Assembly: GCA_046546235.1 (NCBI GenBank)
Contig: JBKGYG010000010.1
Span: forward strand, 1-35,112
Source of the DNA: JBKGYG01 sp046546235
GTDB taxonomy: Bacteria > Bacillota > Clostridia > Lachnospirales > DSM-24629
Reading direction: 5' to 3'
DNA: 35,112 nucleotides
The position numbers and the translations under genes were made by a program. Under the pieces are notes generated by a model that was not told the origin of the DNA, made no database searches, and worked only from the letters and a program-made list of their open reading frames with translations. This document shows, piece by piece, positions 16,764-24,228 of this stretch (position 1 is its first letter; every line of letters starts with the position of its first letter).

Positions 16764-18089
16764 ATGAGTAAACCTATTGTTGCTATTGTGGGAAGACCGA
16801 ATGTGGGAAAATCCACATTATTTAATGCACTAGTCGGAGAAAAAATTTCTATAGTTAAAGATACACCGGGGGTAACAAGAGATAGAATATATGCAGATGT
16901 GTCTTGGTTAAACTATGATTTTACGATTATAGATACAGGTGGCATTGAACCAGAAAGTGGAGATGTTATATTATCTCATATGAGGTCACAAGCTGAAATC
17001 GCAATTAATACAGCTGATGTTATTGTTTTTATAGTCGATGTAAAACAAGGTCTATTAGATAATGATCATAAAGTGGCTGATATGTTAAGACGGTCAAAGA
17101 AGCCAGTTTTACTTGTTGTTAATAAAGTTGATAATTTTGAAAAACTTGAGATGGATGTTTATGAATTTTACAATCTCGGATTAGGTGACCCTCAACCAAT
17201 TTCTTCTTCTTCAAAATTGGGGATAGGAGATATGTTAGATTCAATAGTTGAACATTTTCCGAACCCTGAATCAAATGAAGAAGAAAATGATATACCTAAG
17301 ATTGCAATTATAGGAAAACCTAATGTAGGTAAATCTTCTTTGGTAAATAAATTATTAGGTGAAAATCGAATTATAGTATCAGATATAGCAGGAACAACGA
17401 GGGACGCAATTGATACTTTAGTAAAATATGAAGGTAAAGAATATATTTTTATTGATACTGCAGGATTAAGAAGAAAAAGCAAAATAAAAGAAGAGATAGA
17501 AAGATATAGCATAATAAGAACAGTTGCAGCAATTGAAAGAGCTGATATTGCTATTTTGCTTATAGATGCTAATGAAGGGATTACAGAACAAGATGCTAAA
17601 GTTGCAGGGATAGCTCACGAGAGAGGAAAAGGAGCTATAATTGCTGTTAATAAATGGGATGCAGTTGAGAAAAATGATAAGACAATGTACCGTTTTTTAG
17701 AAAATATCGATGATAAGTTAAGCTATATGACTTATGCACCTAAGGTTTTTATCTCTGCATTAACCGGTCAAAGGATAAATCGTCTTTTTGAGATGATAGA
17801 AATGGTTATACAAAATCATGCATTAAGAGTAAGTACAGGTGTATTAAATGATATATTATATGAAGCTATGGCTATGAACCAACCTCCTTCAGATAAAGGA
17901 AAACGTTTAAAAATATATTATATTACTCAAGTTTCTATAAAACCACCAACATTTGTTTTCTTTGTTAATGATAAAGAGTTGATGCATTTTTCTTACAGTA
18001 GATATATAGAAAATCAAATAAGAGAGACATTTGGTTTTAAGGGGACTCCAATACATTTTATTACTCGCGAGAGGAAGGGGAATAATTAG
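16764..18089 (+). CDS. der: ribosome biogenesis GTPase Der (EngA)
   Basis: Essential double GTPase needed for 50S assembly. Two tandem G domains are visible: GRPNVGKSTLFN, DTGG and NKVD in the first; GKPNVGKSSLVN (near residue 181), DTAG and NKWD in the second. A C-terminal KH-like domain (about 350-441) contains KIYYITQVSIKPPTF and FKGTPI. At 441 residues it is full length. The ATG follows AAAGGAGT. The plsY ATG starts immediately after the stop codon, so der-plsY are co-translated. Confidence 0.98.
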   Translation: MSKPIVAIVGRPNVGKSTLFNALVGEKISIVKDTPGVTRDRIYADVSWLNYDFTIIDTGGIEPESGDVILSHMRSQAEIAINTADVIVFIVDVKQGLLDNDHKVADMLRRSKKPVLLVVNKVDNFEKLEMDVYEFYNLGLGDPQPISSSSKLGIGDMLDSIVEHFPNPESNEEENDIPKIAIIGKPNVGKSSLVNKLLGENRIIVSDIAGTTRDAIDTLVKYEGKEYIFIDTAGLRRKSKIKEEIERYSIIRTVAAIERADIAILLIDANEGITEQDAKVAGIAHERGKGAIIAVNKWDAVEKNDKTMYRFLENIDDKLSYMTYAPKVFISALTGQRINRLFEMIEMVIQNHALRVSTGVLNDILYEAMAMNQPPSDKGKRLKIYYITQVSIKPPTFVFFVNDKELMHFSYSRYIENQIRETFGFKGTPIHFITRERKGNN

Positions 18090-18689
18090 ATGGAACGATT
18101 GATAAGTATAGTTATAGGTTATATTTTTGGTTGTTTTCAGACAGGTTATTTTATCGGTAGACTTAATAAAAGAGTTGATATTAGACAGCATGGAAGTGGG
18201 AATGCAGGTACAACTAATGCAATTAGAGTATTGGGATGGAAAGCTGGATTTTATACATTTTTAGGAGATTTTTTAAAAGCTATAATTACTATTTTGTTAA
18301 TAAGGCTTATTTATGATGACAACGTATTTGCATTATATGGTGGATTGGGCGTTGTATTAGGACATAACTTTCCGTTTTTTCTTAAATTTAAAGGTGGAAA
18401 GGGAATGGCTGCTACAGCAGGAGTTTTCTTTGCATTTGATTACAGAATAGGATTAATAGGAATAGCTTTATTTATAATTATTGTTGCTATAACTAGATTT
18501 GTTTCTATTGGGTCATTGTTAATGTCAACTTGGATGCCAATAGGTATTTATATTTTTCACGAAGATAATTATGAATTATTAATACTTGGATTAGGATTAA
18601 TGGCTCTTGCTTATATTAGACATAGAGCAAATATTAGTAGGTTACTTAATGGTGAAGAGAATAAATTGGGACATAAAAAAGACGCATAG
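18090..18689 (+). CDS. plsY: glycerol-3-phosphate acyltransferase PlsY
   Basis: Integral membrane enzyme that transfers the acyl group from acyl phosphate to glycerol-3-phosphate, the first step of phospholipid synthesis. The three conserved loops are visible: GSGNAGTTNAIRVLG (about 31-45), GHNFPFFLKFKGGKGMA (about 91-107) and a later RHRANISRLLNGEE. Several hydrophobic membrane segments separate them. Length 199 is typical. It begins right at the der stop, with AGGAAGGGG in the end of der. gpsA, which makes its substrate glycerol-3-phosphate, starts ten bases downstream. Confidence 0.96.
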   Translation: MERLISIVIGYIFGCFQTGYFIGRLNKRVDIRQHGSGNAGTTNAIRVLGWKAGFYTFLGDFLKAIITILLIRLIYDDNVFALYGGLGVVLGHNFPFFLKFKGGKGMAATAGVFFAFDYRIGLIGIALFIIIVAITRFVSIGSLLMSTWMPIGIYIFHEDNYELLILGLGLMALAYIRHRANISRLLNGEENKLGHKKDA

Positions 18690-18699
18690 AGGTGAGAGT

Positions 18700-19737
18700 A
18701 TGGAACGTATAAGCATAATAGGTGCTGGAAGCTGGGGAACGGCATTAGCATTGCTTCTGGACAAAATTGGGCATGAAGTTACTATTTGGTCCATTATTGA
18801 AGAAGAAATAAATATGTTAAATGAATTTAGGGAACATAGAGATAAACTTCCAGGCATCTCAATACCAGAAAGAATAAAAATGACAAATGATTTAGAAGAA
18901 GCTATAAAGAATAAATCTATATTAGTAATGGCTGTACCATCCAAATTTGTTAGAAGTACAGCAAAGGAAGTAAAAAAATATGTTAAACCTGAGCAAATAA
19001 TAGTAAATGTTGCAAAAGGTTTAGAAGAAAATACTCTTTTTACCCTAACTCAAGTTATTTCTGATGAGATGCCAAATAATTCAGTAGCAGCTTTATCAGG
19101 GCCAAGTCATGCAGAAGAAGTAGCAAAAAGTATTCCAACCACTTGTGTAGTGGGAGCAGATAAAAAGCATATAGCAGAAAAAATACAAGATACTTTTATG
19201 CACAATACTTTTAGAGTATATACAAGTCCTGATACAACAGGCATTGAATTGGGAGGAGCTCTAAAAAATGTAATAGCACTATCGGCAGGTATATCAGATG
19301 GTTTAGGTTTTGGGGACAATACTAAAGCAGCTTTAATGACTAGAGGGATGGCAGAAATTAGTAGATTAGGATTGGCTATGGGTGCAAGTCTACATACTTT
19401 TGGTGGGTTATCTGGAATCGGTGATCTTATTGTTACTTGTACTAGTATGCATAGTCGTAATAGAAGAGCAGGTATCCTAATTGGTAAAGGTTATACTTTG
19501 GATGATGCTATAAAAGAAGTTAAGATGGTTGTTGAAGGAGTAAATACAGCAAAAGCAGCTCTAGACCTTGCCAATAAATATAATATTGAAATGCCTATAA
19601 TTGAACAAGTAAATAAAGTTCTGTTCAATAATCAAAATCCAAAAGAGGCAGTAGTTGAACTTATGTTGCGTGATAAGACTAAAGAGTATAAAGATATGTC
19701 TATGGATTGGAATCAAATAGTATCTTGGGAAGAGTGA
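18700..19737 (+). CDS. gpsA: glycerol-3-phosphate dehydrogenase [NAD(P)+]
   Basis: Reduces dihydroxyacetone phosphate to sn-glycerol-3-phosphate for phospholipids, supplying PlsY just upstream. The Rossmann motif IGAGSWGTALALLL is at residues 5-18. Others are NVAKGLE, ALSGPSHAEEVA and LGGALKNVIALSAGISDGL with the catalytic Lys, and the C-terminal helical domain. The frame extends upstream to 18607, but ATG 18700 after GAGGTGAG yields the family N-terminus and 345 residues. The gene is followed by an 800-base non-coding region and then spoIVA, matching the gpsA-spoIVA order of Bacillus. Confidence 0.97.
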   Translation: MERISIIGAGSWGTALALLLDKIGHEVTIWSIIEEEINMLNEFREHRDKLPGISIPERIKMTNDLEEAIKNKSILVMAVPSKFVRSTAKEVKKYVKPEQIIVNVAKGLEENTLFTLTQVISDEMPNNSVAALSGPSHAEEVAKSIPTTCVVGADKKHIAEKIQDTFMHNTFRVYTSPDTTGIELGGALKNVIALSAGISDGLGFGDNTKAALMTRGMAEISRLGLAMGASLHTFGGLSGIGDLIVTCTSMHSRNRRAGILIGKGYTLDDAIKEVKMVVEGVNTAKAALDLANKYNIEMPIIEQVNKVLFNNQNPKEAVVELMLRDKTKEYKDMSMDWNQIVSWEE

Positions 19738-19785
19738 TAGAATTACGATTCTTGTGCTCAGCCTCTTTTGTTCTTCAAACATTGT

Positions 19786-19806
19786 AGGTTATTCACGAAT
19801 AATCCT
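19786..19806 (+). terminator. weak hairpin after gpsA
   Basis: AGGTTATT and AATAATCCT pair with one bulge around CACG, about 50 bases after the gpsA stop. There is no T-run, so it is only a candidate 3' end structure. Confidence 0.3.
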
Positions 19807-19838
19807 GTTAGGTTTATGATTTAAATATCTCGAAGTAG

Positions 19839-19916
19839 TAAAAAAATATATAATAGATTTTACTTGCCCTACTCCTAAAGTATCGGTCTATGTAAAATCT
19901 ATTATATATTTTTTTA
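19839..19916. repeat. perfect 25-bp inverted repeat
   Basis: Bases 19839-19863 are the exact reverse complement of 19892-19916, with a 28-base spacer that is more GC-rich than the arms. The arms start TAAAAAAATATAT and end GATTTTAC. The right arm ends in a T-run, so as RNA it could terminate gpsA transcripts; by symmetry it could also act on the other strand. Confidence 0.85.
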
Positions 19917-19998
19917 TATAAAAGTGCTGTTTTCAGAATGTTACCATTTAAAACCTGCGGCGATAAAGCCAGTTTAATTAAATAATATTACTTAATTA

Positions 19999-20047
19999 GC
20001 TGTAACAAATTCCAAAGCAAACATGCGAAGCCACTTTAGTTTCTCCT
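19999..20047 (+). ncRNA. candidate structured RNA motif, copy 1
   Basis: GTAACAAA (20002-20009) can pair with TTTAGTTTC (20035-20043). It encloses a segment matching the copy at 32541-32590: AAAGC, AAC, GCGA, GCCACTTT in the same order. Stem positions differ in a compensating way. Whether it is transcribed is not known. Confidence 0.45.
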
Positions 20048-20132
20048 TGAAGTTATTGTTTCAATATGTTTTATATTATATAGAAGTAATTAAATTAAAG
20101 GTTAGTTGAATATAATTAAATAACAAAAAAGC

Positions 20133-20438
20133 AAATTACAAAGTAATTACAGACTGTAGACAAAGTCAAATTATTATAAAAACATAGTAGAGGAATATAT
20201 ATATAAATAAGTGATGTTTTAAATATTTGATTAGAAAAAATTAGTGAGTGGAGATTGTTATTTCGTTAAAAACCTTAAATGTTTGACCGTTAGGGAGTTT
20301 TTAAGGTTTAGGAATAACAATTGGAACGAACTTAGTTTTTCTTCAAAGATTTAACCTGAACGTTTTGTATATATATTTCTCTACGGAAAATTTCCTAAAT
20401 TATTATTATGTCTACAAACTGAAATTACAAAGTAATTA
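20133..20438. mobile_element. MITE-like element upstream of spoIVA
   Basis: The outermost 17 bases on each side (20133-20149 and 20422-20438) are identical, AAATTACAAAGTAATTA, and nearly palindromic. Just inside are terminal inverted repeats CAGACTGTAGAC (20150-20161) and GTCTACAAACTG (20410-20421), 10 of 12 complementary, with looser complementarity further in. The 272-base interior has no coding frame of note but holds nested inverted repeats (ATTGTTATT/AATAACAAT and AAACCTTAAA/TTTAAGGTTT). No transposase is present, so it would be non-autonomous. It could be a structured RNA or regulatory element instead. Confidence 0.5.
20147..20201. repeat. dispersed 55-bp repeat, copy 2
   Basis: Matches the reverse complement of 1-55 at 54 of 55 positions. 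It forms the left arm of the MITE-like element, including its terminal repeat. Confidence 0.85.
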
Positions 20439-20540
20439 TTTTAGCTCTCATAAAATATCTCTGTCATAAGTTTAAAAAAAGTAATAAATAAGCAGTATTA
20501 TCATATATTTTATTATGAGAGATAAGATAGGAGGATGTAT

Positions 20541-22022
20541 ATGTTGGAGCAATTTGACATCTATAATGATATTAAAGCTAGAACCAATGGCGATATATAC
20601 ATTGGGGTTGTAGGTCCAGTTCGAACTGGTAAATCAACTTTTATAAAGCGATTTATGGATCTGCTAGTGTTACCTAATATTGAAAATGTACATAGCAGGG
20701 AAAGGACGAAAGATGAATTGCCTCAAAGTGCAGCAGGTAAAACGATTATGACAACAGAACCAAAATTTATACCAAAAGAAACAGCAACTATTGAATTATC
20801 AGAGGGATTAGAATTCAACGTAAGAATGATAGATTGTGTTGGATATATGGTAGACGGTGCTGCTGGTCATACTGAAAATGATGAGGAAAGAATGGTGAGG
20901 ACACCATGGTTTGAAAATCAGATACCTTTCACACAAGCGGCAGAAATAGGTACAAAAAAAGTAATAAATGAACATTCAACGATAGGAATTGTTGTAACTA
21001 CAGACGGCTCTTTTGGTGAATTAGAGCGACAAAACTATTTAGCACCAGAAGAAAGAACTATATCAGAACTAAAAAACCTTAACAAACCATTTATAGTATT
21101 GCTTAACTCATCTAGACCTTATTCAGAAGAAACTAAAGTATTAGCCCAAGAGTTAAATGAGAAATATCAGGTATCCGTATTGCCAGTAAATTGTGAACAA
21201 CTTAGAAAAGATGATATTGCTAGGATTATGGAAAGTGTACTTCACGAATTTCCAGTTACAGAATTAGATTTTAATGTACCAAAATGGATTGAGATGTTAC
21301 CAAATGAACATTGGCTTAAATCAGACTTAATTAATAGTGCAAAAGAAATTATTTCTAGAGTGACATTAATTAGGGATATACAAAGTGATAATATTCAATA
21401 TCCAGAAAGTGAGTATATTAGCGATTTTAAACTTGATAAAATTGATATGTCTGAAGGTTGTGCAAAAATAAAAGTAAACTTTGATGATGAATATTATTAT
21501 AAAGTTCTTAGTGATATAATAGGAACTGAAATAGACGGAGAATATCAGTTTATATCTATGATTAAAAAGTACTCAAATGTAAAAAATGAATATGATAAAG
21601 TATCAAAAGCATTAGATGATGTGAAATATAGTGGTTATGGGGTTGTAGCTCCTCTATTGGAAGAGATAGATTTAAGCAAGCCAGAAATTGTTAAGCATGG
21701 AAGTAAATTCGGAGTAAAAATCAAAGCAAGTGCACCAAGCATACATATGATTAAAGCAAATATTGAAACAGAAGTATCACCAATAGTTGGAACAGAAAAA
21801 CAAAGTGAAGAACTAGTAGAATTTATTTTGAGCGAAATAGAAACAGAACCAAATAAAGTTTGGGAATCAAATATATTTGGTAAATCATTACAAGATTTAG
21901 TAAATGATGGATTACAAAACAAATTATATAGAATGCCTGAGGATAGTCAATTAAAATTACAAGAAACACTACAGAAGATAGTAAATGATGGTAGTGGAGG
22001 AATTGTTTGTATAATTATCTGA
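20541..22022 (+). CDS. spoIVA: stage IV sporulation protein A (spore coat ATPase)
   Basis: Coat morphogenetic ATPase that polymerises on the forespore surface and forms the base of the spore coat. It is 493 residues and matches the family end to end. Visible parts are GVVGPVRTGKSTF (Walker A, about residues 23-35), DELPQSAAGKTIMTTEPKF, MIDCVGYMVDGAAGH, EHSTIGIVVTTDGS, VAPSIHMIKANIETE-like SAPSIHMIK, GTEKQSEELVEFI, and the typical GSGGIVCIII C-terminus used for anchoring. The frame has an ATG at 20535, but AGGAGG at 20529-20534 favours ATG 20541. Expression from the mother-cell sigma factor would be expected; I found no convincing sigma-E promoter. It marks the organism as a spore former. Confidence 0.97.
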   Translation: MLEQFDIYNDIKARTNGDIYIGVVGPVRTGKSTFIKRFMDLLVLPNIENVHSRERTKDELPQSAAGKTIMTTEPKFIPKETATIELSEGLEFNVRMIDCVGYMVDGAAGHTENDEERMVRTPWFENQIPFTQAAEIGTKKVINEHSTIGIVVTTDGSFGELERQNYLAPEERTISELKNLNKPFIVLLNSSRPYSEETKVLAQELNEKYQVSVLPVNCEQLRKDDIARIMESVLHEFPVTELDFNVPKWIEMLPNEHWLKSDLINSAKEIISRVTLIRDIQSDNIQYPESEYISDFKLDKIDMSEGCAKIKVNFDDEYYYKVLSDIIGTEIDGEYQFISMIKKYSNVKNEYDKVSKALDDVKYSGYGVVAPLLEEIDLSKPEIVKHGSKFGVKIKASAPSIHMIKANIETEVSPIVGTEKQSEELVEFILSEIETEPNKVWESNIFGKSLQDLVNDGLQNKLYRMPEDSQLKLQETLQKIVNDGSGGIVCIII

Positions 22023-22045
22023 TTTAATACTTTGTTTACAATTTG

Positions 22046-22076
22046 AGGTATATCCTTTTGGATATACCTATTTTTA
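22046..22076 (+). terminator. terminator after spoIVA
   Basis: AGGTATATCC (22046-22055) and GGATATACCT (22060-22069) form a perfect 10-bp stem with a TTTT loop, followed by ATTTTTAT. Confidence 0.8.
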
Positions 22077-22172
22077 TATTTAACTAGTTTATATATAGAT
22101 TTTATCATGAGCTGAAATAGTAAGACTTTCACAATAAATAAACAATAAACAGTTATGAATTTATTTAATATA

Positions 22173-22194
22173 TTTTCAATATTAGTATTGAAAA
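22173..22194. promoter_or_regulatory. palindrome overlapping a -35 box
   Basis: TTTTCAATA (22173-22181) and TATTGAAAA (22186-22194) are perfect complements around TTAG. The right arm contains the -35 box TTGAAA of the promoter below, a typical place for a repressor operator. The binding protein is unknown. Confidence 0.45.
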
Positions 22195-22217
22195 CCTCTT
22201 ATGAATTAGTATATAAT
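22188..22217 (+). promoter_or_regulatory. sigma-A-type promoter of the zinc-ribbon gene
   Basis: TTGAAA (22188-22193), an 18-base spacer, then TATAAT (22212-22217). It ends 36 bases before the ATG of the zinc-ribbon gene. Confidence 0.7.
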
Positions 22218-22253
22218 ATAATAGTTGAAAAATAAAAGTATGGAGTGAATTTT

Positions 22254-22700
22254 ATGTATTGTAATAAGTGTAACAGTTTTAATCCTGATGGTTCTGAATA
22301 TTGTTCTTATTGTGGAAGACAATTAGAAAGTGGAAATTATAATGAAGTAGAAAAGACACAAATGAAAAAACAACCAGAAAAACGAAACAAAAAAAATAAT
22401 AAAAGTATTAAAAGAATGATTATAGGAGTAAGTTTACTTTTTGTCTTATTTGCTGGAATAGTAATTGGTAAAGAATTAATAGGGAAAAATGAAGATGCAA
22501 ATTTTGAAAGGATAGTAAATGGTTATAATGATATTATTAAAGCAAATAGTATAGAAAGACATAATGAAATTAATATTCAATTATTGGATTACGAGGGGGA
22601 TAATGAAAATACTGAGGAGATAGTTAATAATTTATTAAATAATTTAGTAATAAAAGGAGTTTCAAAAAATGATATAAAACAAAAACACAGAAATAGATAG
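22254..22700 (+). CDS. zinc-ribbon, single-pass membrane protein (N-terminal part of a frameshifted gene?)
   Basis: A 148-residue product. It starts with a four-cysteine zinc ribbon (Cys3, Cys6, Cys17, Cys20), followed by a Lys-rich linker and one membrane segment (about residues 55-72, MIIGVSLLFVLFAGIVIG). Then comes a charged helical stretch predicted outside. ATG 22254 follows GGAGTG; a GTG at 22245 overlaps that site. After the TAG at 22698 a different frame stays open and encodes a solute-binding domain that has no start signal of its own. I therefore think the two parts were one protein: cytoplasmic zinc ribbon, membrane anchor, extracellular binding domain. Function unknown. Confidence 0.75.
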   Translation: MYCNKCNSFNPDGSEYCSYCGRQLESGNYNEVEKTQMKKQPEKRNKKNNKSIKRMIIGVSLLFVLFAGIVIGKELIGKNEDANFERIVNGYNDIIKANSIERHNEINIQLLDYEGDNENTEEIVNNLLNNLVIKGVSKNDIKQKHRNR

Positions 22701-22761
22701 TAATGAAAATAATATAATTGATTTAGCTTATATTTATACATATAATTTATCAGAAATATTA

Positions 22762-24135
22762 TTGGATATACTAGATAATTTCGACAATCTTATAAAAAGT
22801 AATGATTACTTAACAGAATTATTTGAATGGGATGAAGAAACATATAATCTTATTAATTCATTAATAGGATATTACACTGAAATTTATAATACAACTACAG
22901 AACCAGTAAATGAGGAAGATGAGAGTATAGACAAACTTAGTTTATGGCATTTTCATAATGAAGAAGCAACTACTATATCTGAAGCATTTATGGATAAATT
23001 TCCGGAAATAGACATTGAATTAAATATAATTTCGGATATGGAAATAGATTATCAAGCTGAGGTTATAACAGCTTTTGAAAATAATGATATGCCAGATATT
23101 ATAGCTTTAGAAAGTTCTTCTGTAGATAGATTTTTAAATATAAATGGATTGCTTGAGGATTTAAGTCAATTTAATGATTCTGATGAAGTAATAAGCAGCA
23201 TTGTGCCTTATGTAGTTGAAGTAGGCACAGATGAAAATGGTATTGTAAAAGCATTATCTAATCAAGCTTCTGCTGGTGCAATTGGATATAAAAGGGATAT
23301 AGCTTTGAAGTATCTAGGCACTGATGATCCTGATATAATCACAAATATGTTAAAACCAGAAAATATTATTGATACAGCTGATAAGTTAAAAAGTGCAAGT
23401 GGGGGCAAGGCTAAATTATGGGCGAGCCTTGAAGAATACTATAAAGTTTATTCTGGCTCTAGAAATCAACCTTGGGTTATAGATGGTAAATTTAATATTG
23501 ATTCTAAGATGTATGAGTTTTTAGATATTGCAAAAGAATTACGACAAGGTGGCCATGATGGAGGAATGACTCAATGGCACCAAGACTGGTCAGATTCTAT
23601 TCAAAATGATGAACATATGTGTTATGCTATTCCAACTTGGGGTGTGCAATGGATTATTGATGCCCAAGAATCTGATGAAGTAAGGATAATGGAAAATAAT
23701 AGTGGAAAGGGAGGACGTTGGGCATTAGCTACACCTACTCCATATTTCGAAGGTGGAACTTGGTATGGTATTAGTAAAAATTGCGATAATAAAGAGCTAG
23801 CTTGGGAGTTTATAAAGTTAATTACTACGGACAAAGAGTTTTCAAGAGATAATTCGCAATATAATTTTGTAAGTAATAATGATGTTATTGAAGAAAAGAA
23901 AGCTGACAATGATTTTGTAGACCCTATAGTTGATCAAAACATTTATCAAGTTTATGGGGAGATACTTAATGATATAAATGGTAATTTAACAACAGAATAT
24001 GATTCTATGATAAACTTTGCATTTTATGATGCAATGAACGATTATATTAATGGAACAGTGACAAAAGAAGAATGTATAAATAACTTTATAAATGATGTGG
24101 AATCTGATTTAGGTAACGAAATTTCTTTTGATTAA
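22762..24135 (+). CDS. extracellular solute-binding protein domain, likely frameshifted from the upstream gene
   Basis: 457 residues counted from a TTG at 22762 that has no ribosome site. The same frame is open back to 22681, directly after a stop. From about residue 55 it resembles family 1 extracellular solute-binding proteins of ABC importers: LWHFHNEEATTISEAFMDKF, MPDIIALESSS, TWYGISKNCDNKELAWEFIK. It lacks a signal peptide. It is clearly paralogous to the next gene over about 400 residues. A single +1 shift near the A-run at 22681-22685 would join it to the zinc-ribbon/membrane part. It may be a pseudogene, a sequencing error or a recoded gene. No permease or ATPase gene is nearby. Confidence 0.7.
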   Translation: MDILDNFDNLIKSNDYLTELFEWDEETYNLINSLIGYYTEIYNTTTEPVNEEDESIDKLSLWHFHNEEATTISEAFMDKFPEIDIELNIISDMEIDYQAEVITAFENNDMPDIIALESSSVDRFLNINGLLEDLSQFNDSDEVISSIVPYVVEVGTDENGIVKALSNQASAGAIGYKRDIALKYLGTDDPDIITNMLKPENIIDTADKLKSASGGKAKLWASLEEYYKVYSGSRNQPWVIDGKFNIDSKMYEFLDIAKELRQGGHDGGMTQWHQDWSDSIQNDEHMCYAIPTWGVQWIIDAQESDEVRIMENNSGKGGRWALATPTPYFEGGTWYGISKNCDNKELAWEFIKLITTDKEFSRDNSQYNFVSNNDVIEEKKADNDFVDPIVDQNIYQVYGEILNDINGNLTTEYDSMINFAFYDAMNDYINGTVTKEECINNFINDVESDLGNEISFD

Positions 24136-24153
24136 TGAATAAAGTTAACTAAG

Positions 24154-24191
24154 TTAAGTTATAAGTAGAATATCTACTACTTTTAACTTAA
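24154..24191 (+). terminator. hairpin between the two binding-protein genes
   Basis: TAAGTTA/TAACTTA outside and AGTAGA/TCTACT inside form an imperfect hairpin. There is no T-run after it, so it is at best a weak terminator or a processing site. Confidence 0.35.
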
Positions 24192-24228
24192 ATAATTATA
24201 AATATAATATAAAAAGGTGAGATTTATT

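Noticed and set aside
19934..19976. Possible small hairpin around CTGCGGCGATAAAGCCAG
   Set aside because: Pairing needs two bulges in a short stem; not convincing as a separate element.
20440..20530. Sigma-E promoter for spoIVA (CATA-containing stretches)
   Set aside because: Several CATA words occur, but none pairs with a -35-like sequence at the right spacing; AT-rich DNA makes such words common.
22762..22764. TTG as an independent start for the first binding-protein domain
   Set aside because: No ribosome site precedes it and the frame is open further upstream, so translation from here is unlikely; the coordinate is kept only as a conventional boundary.
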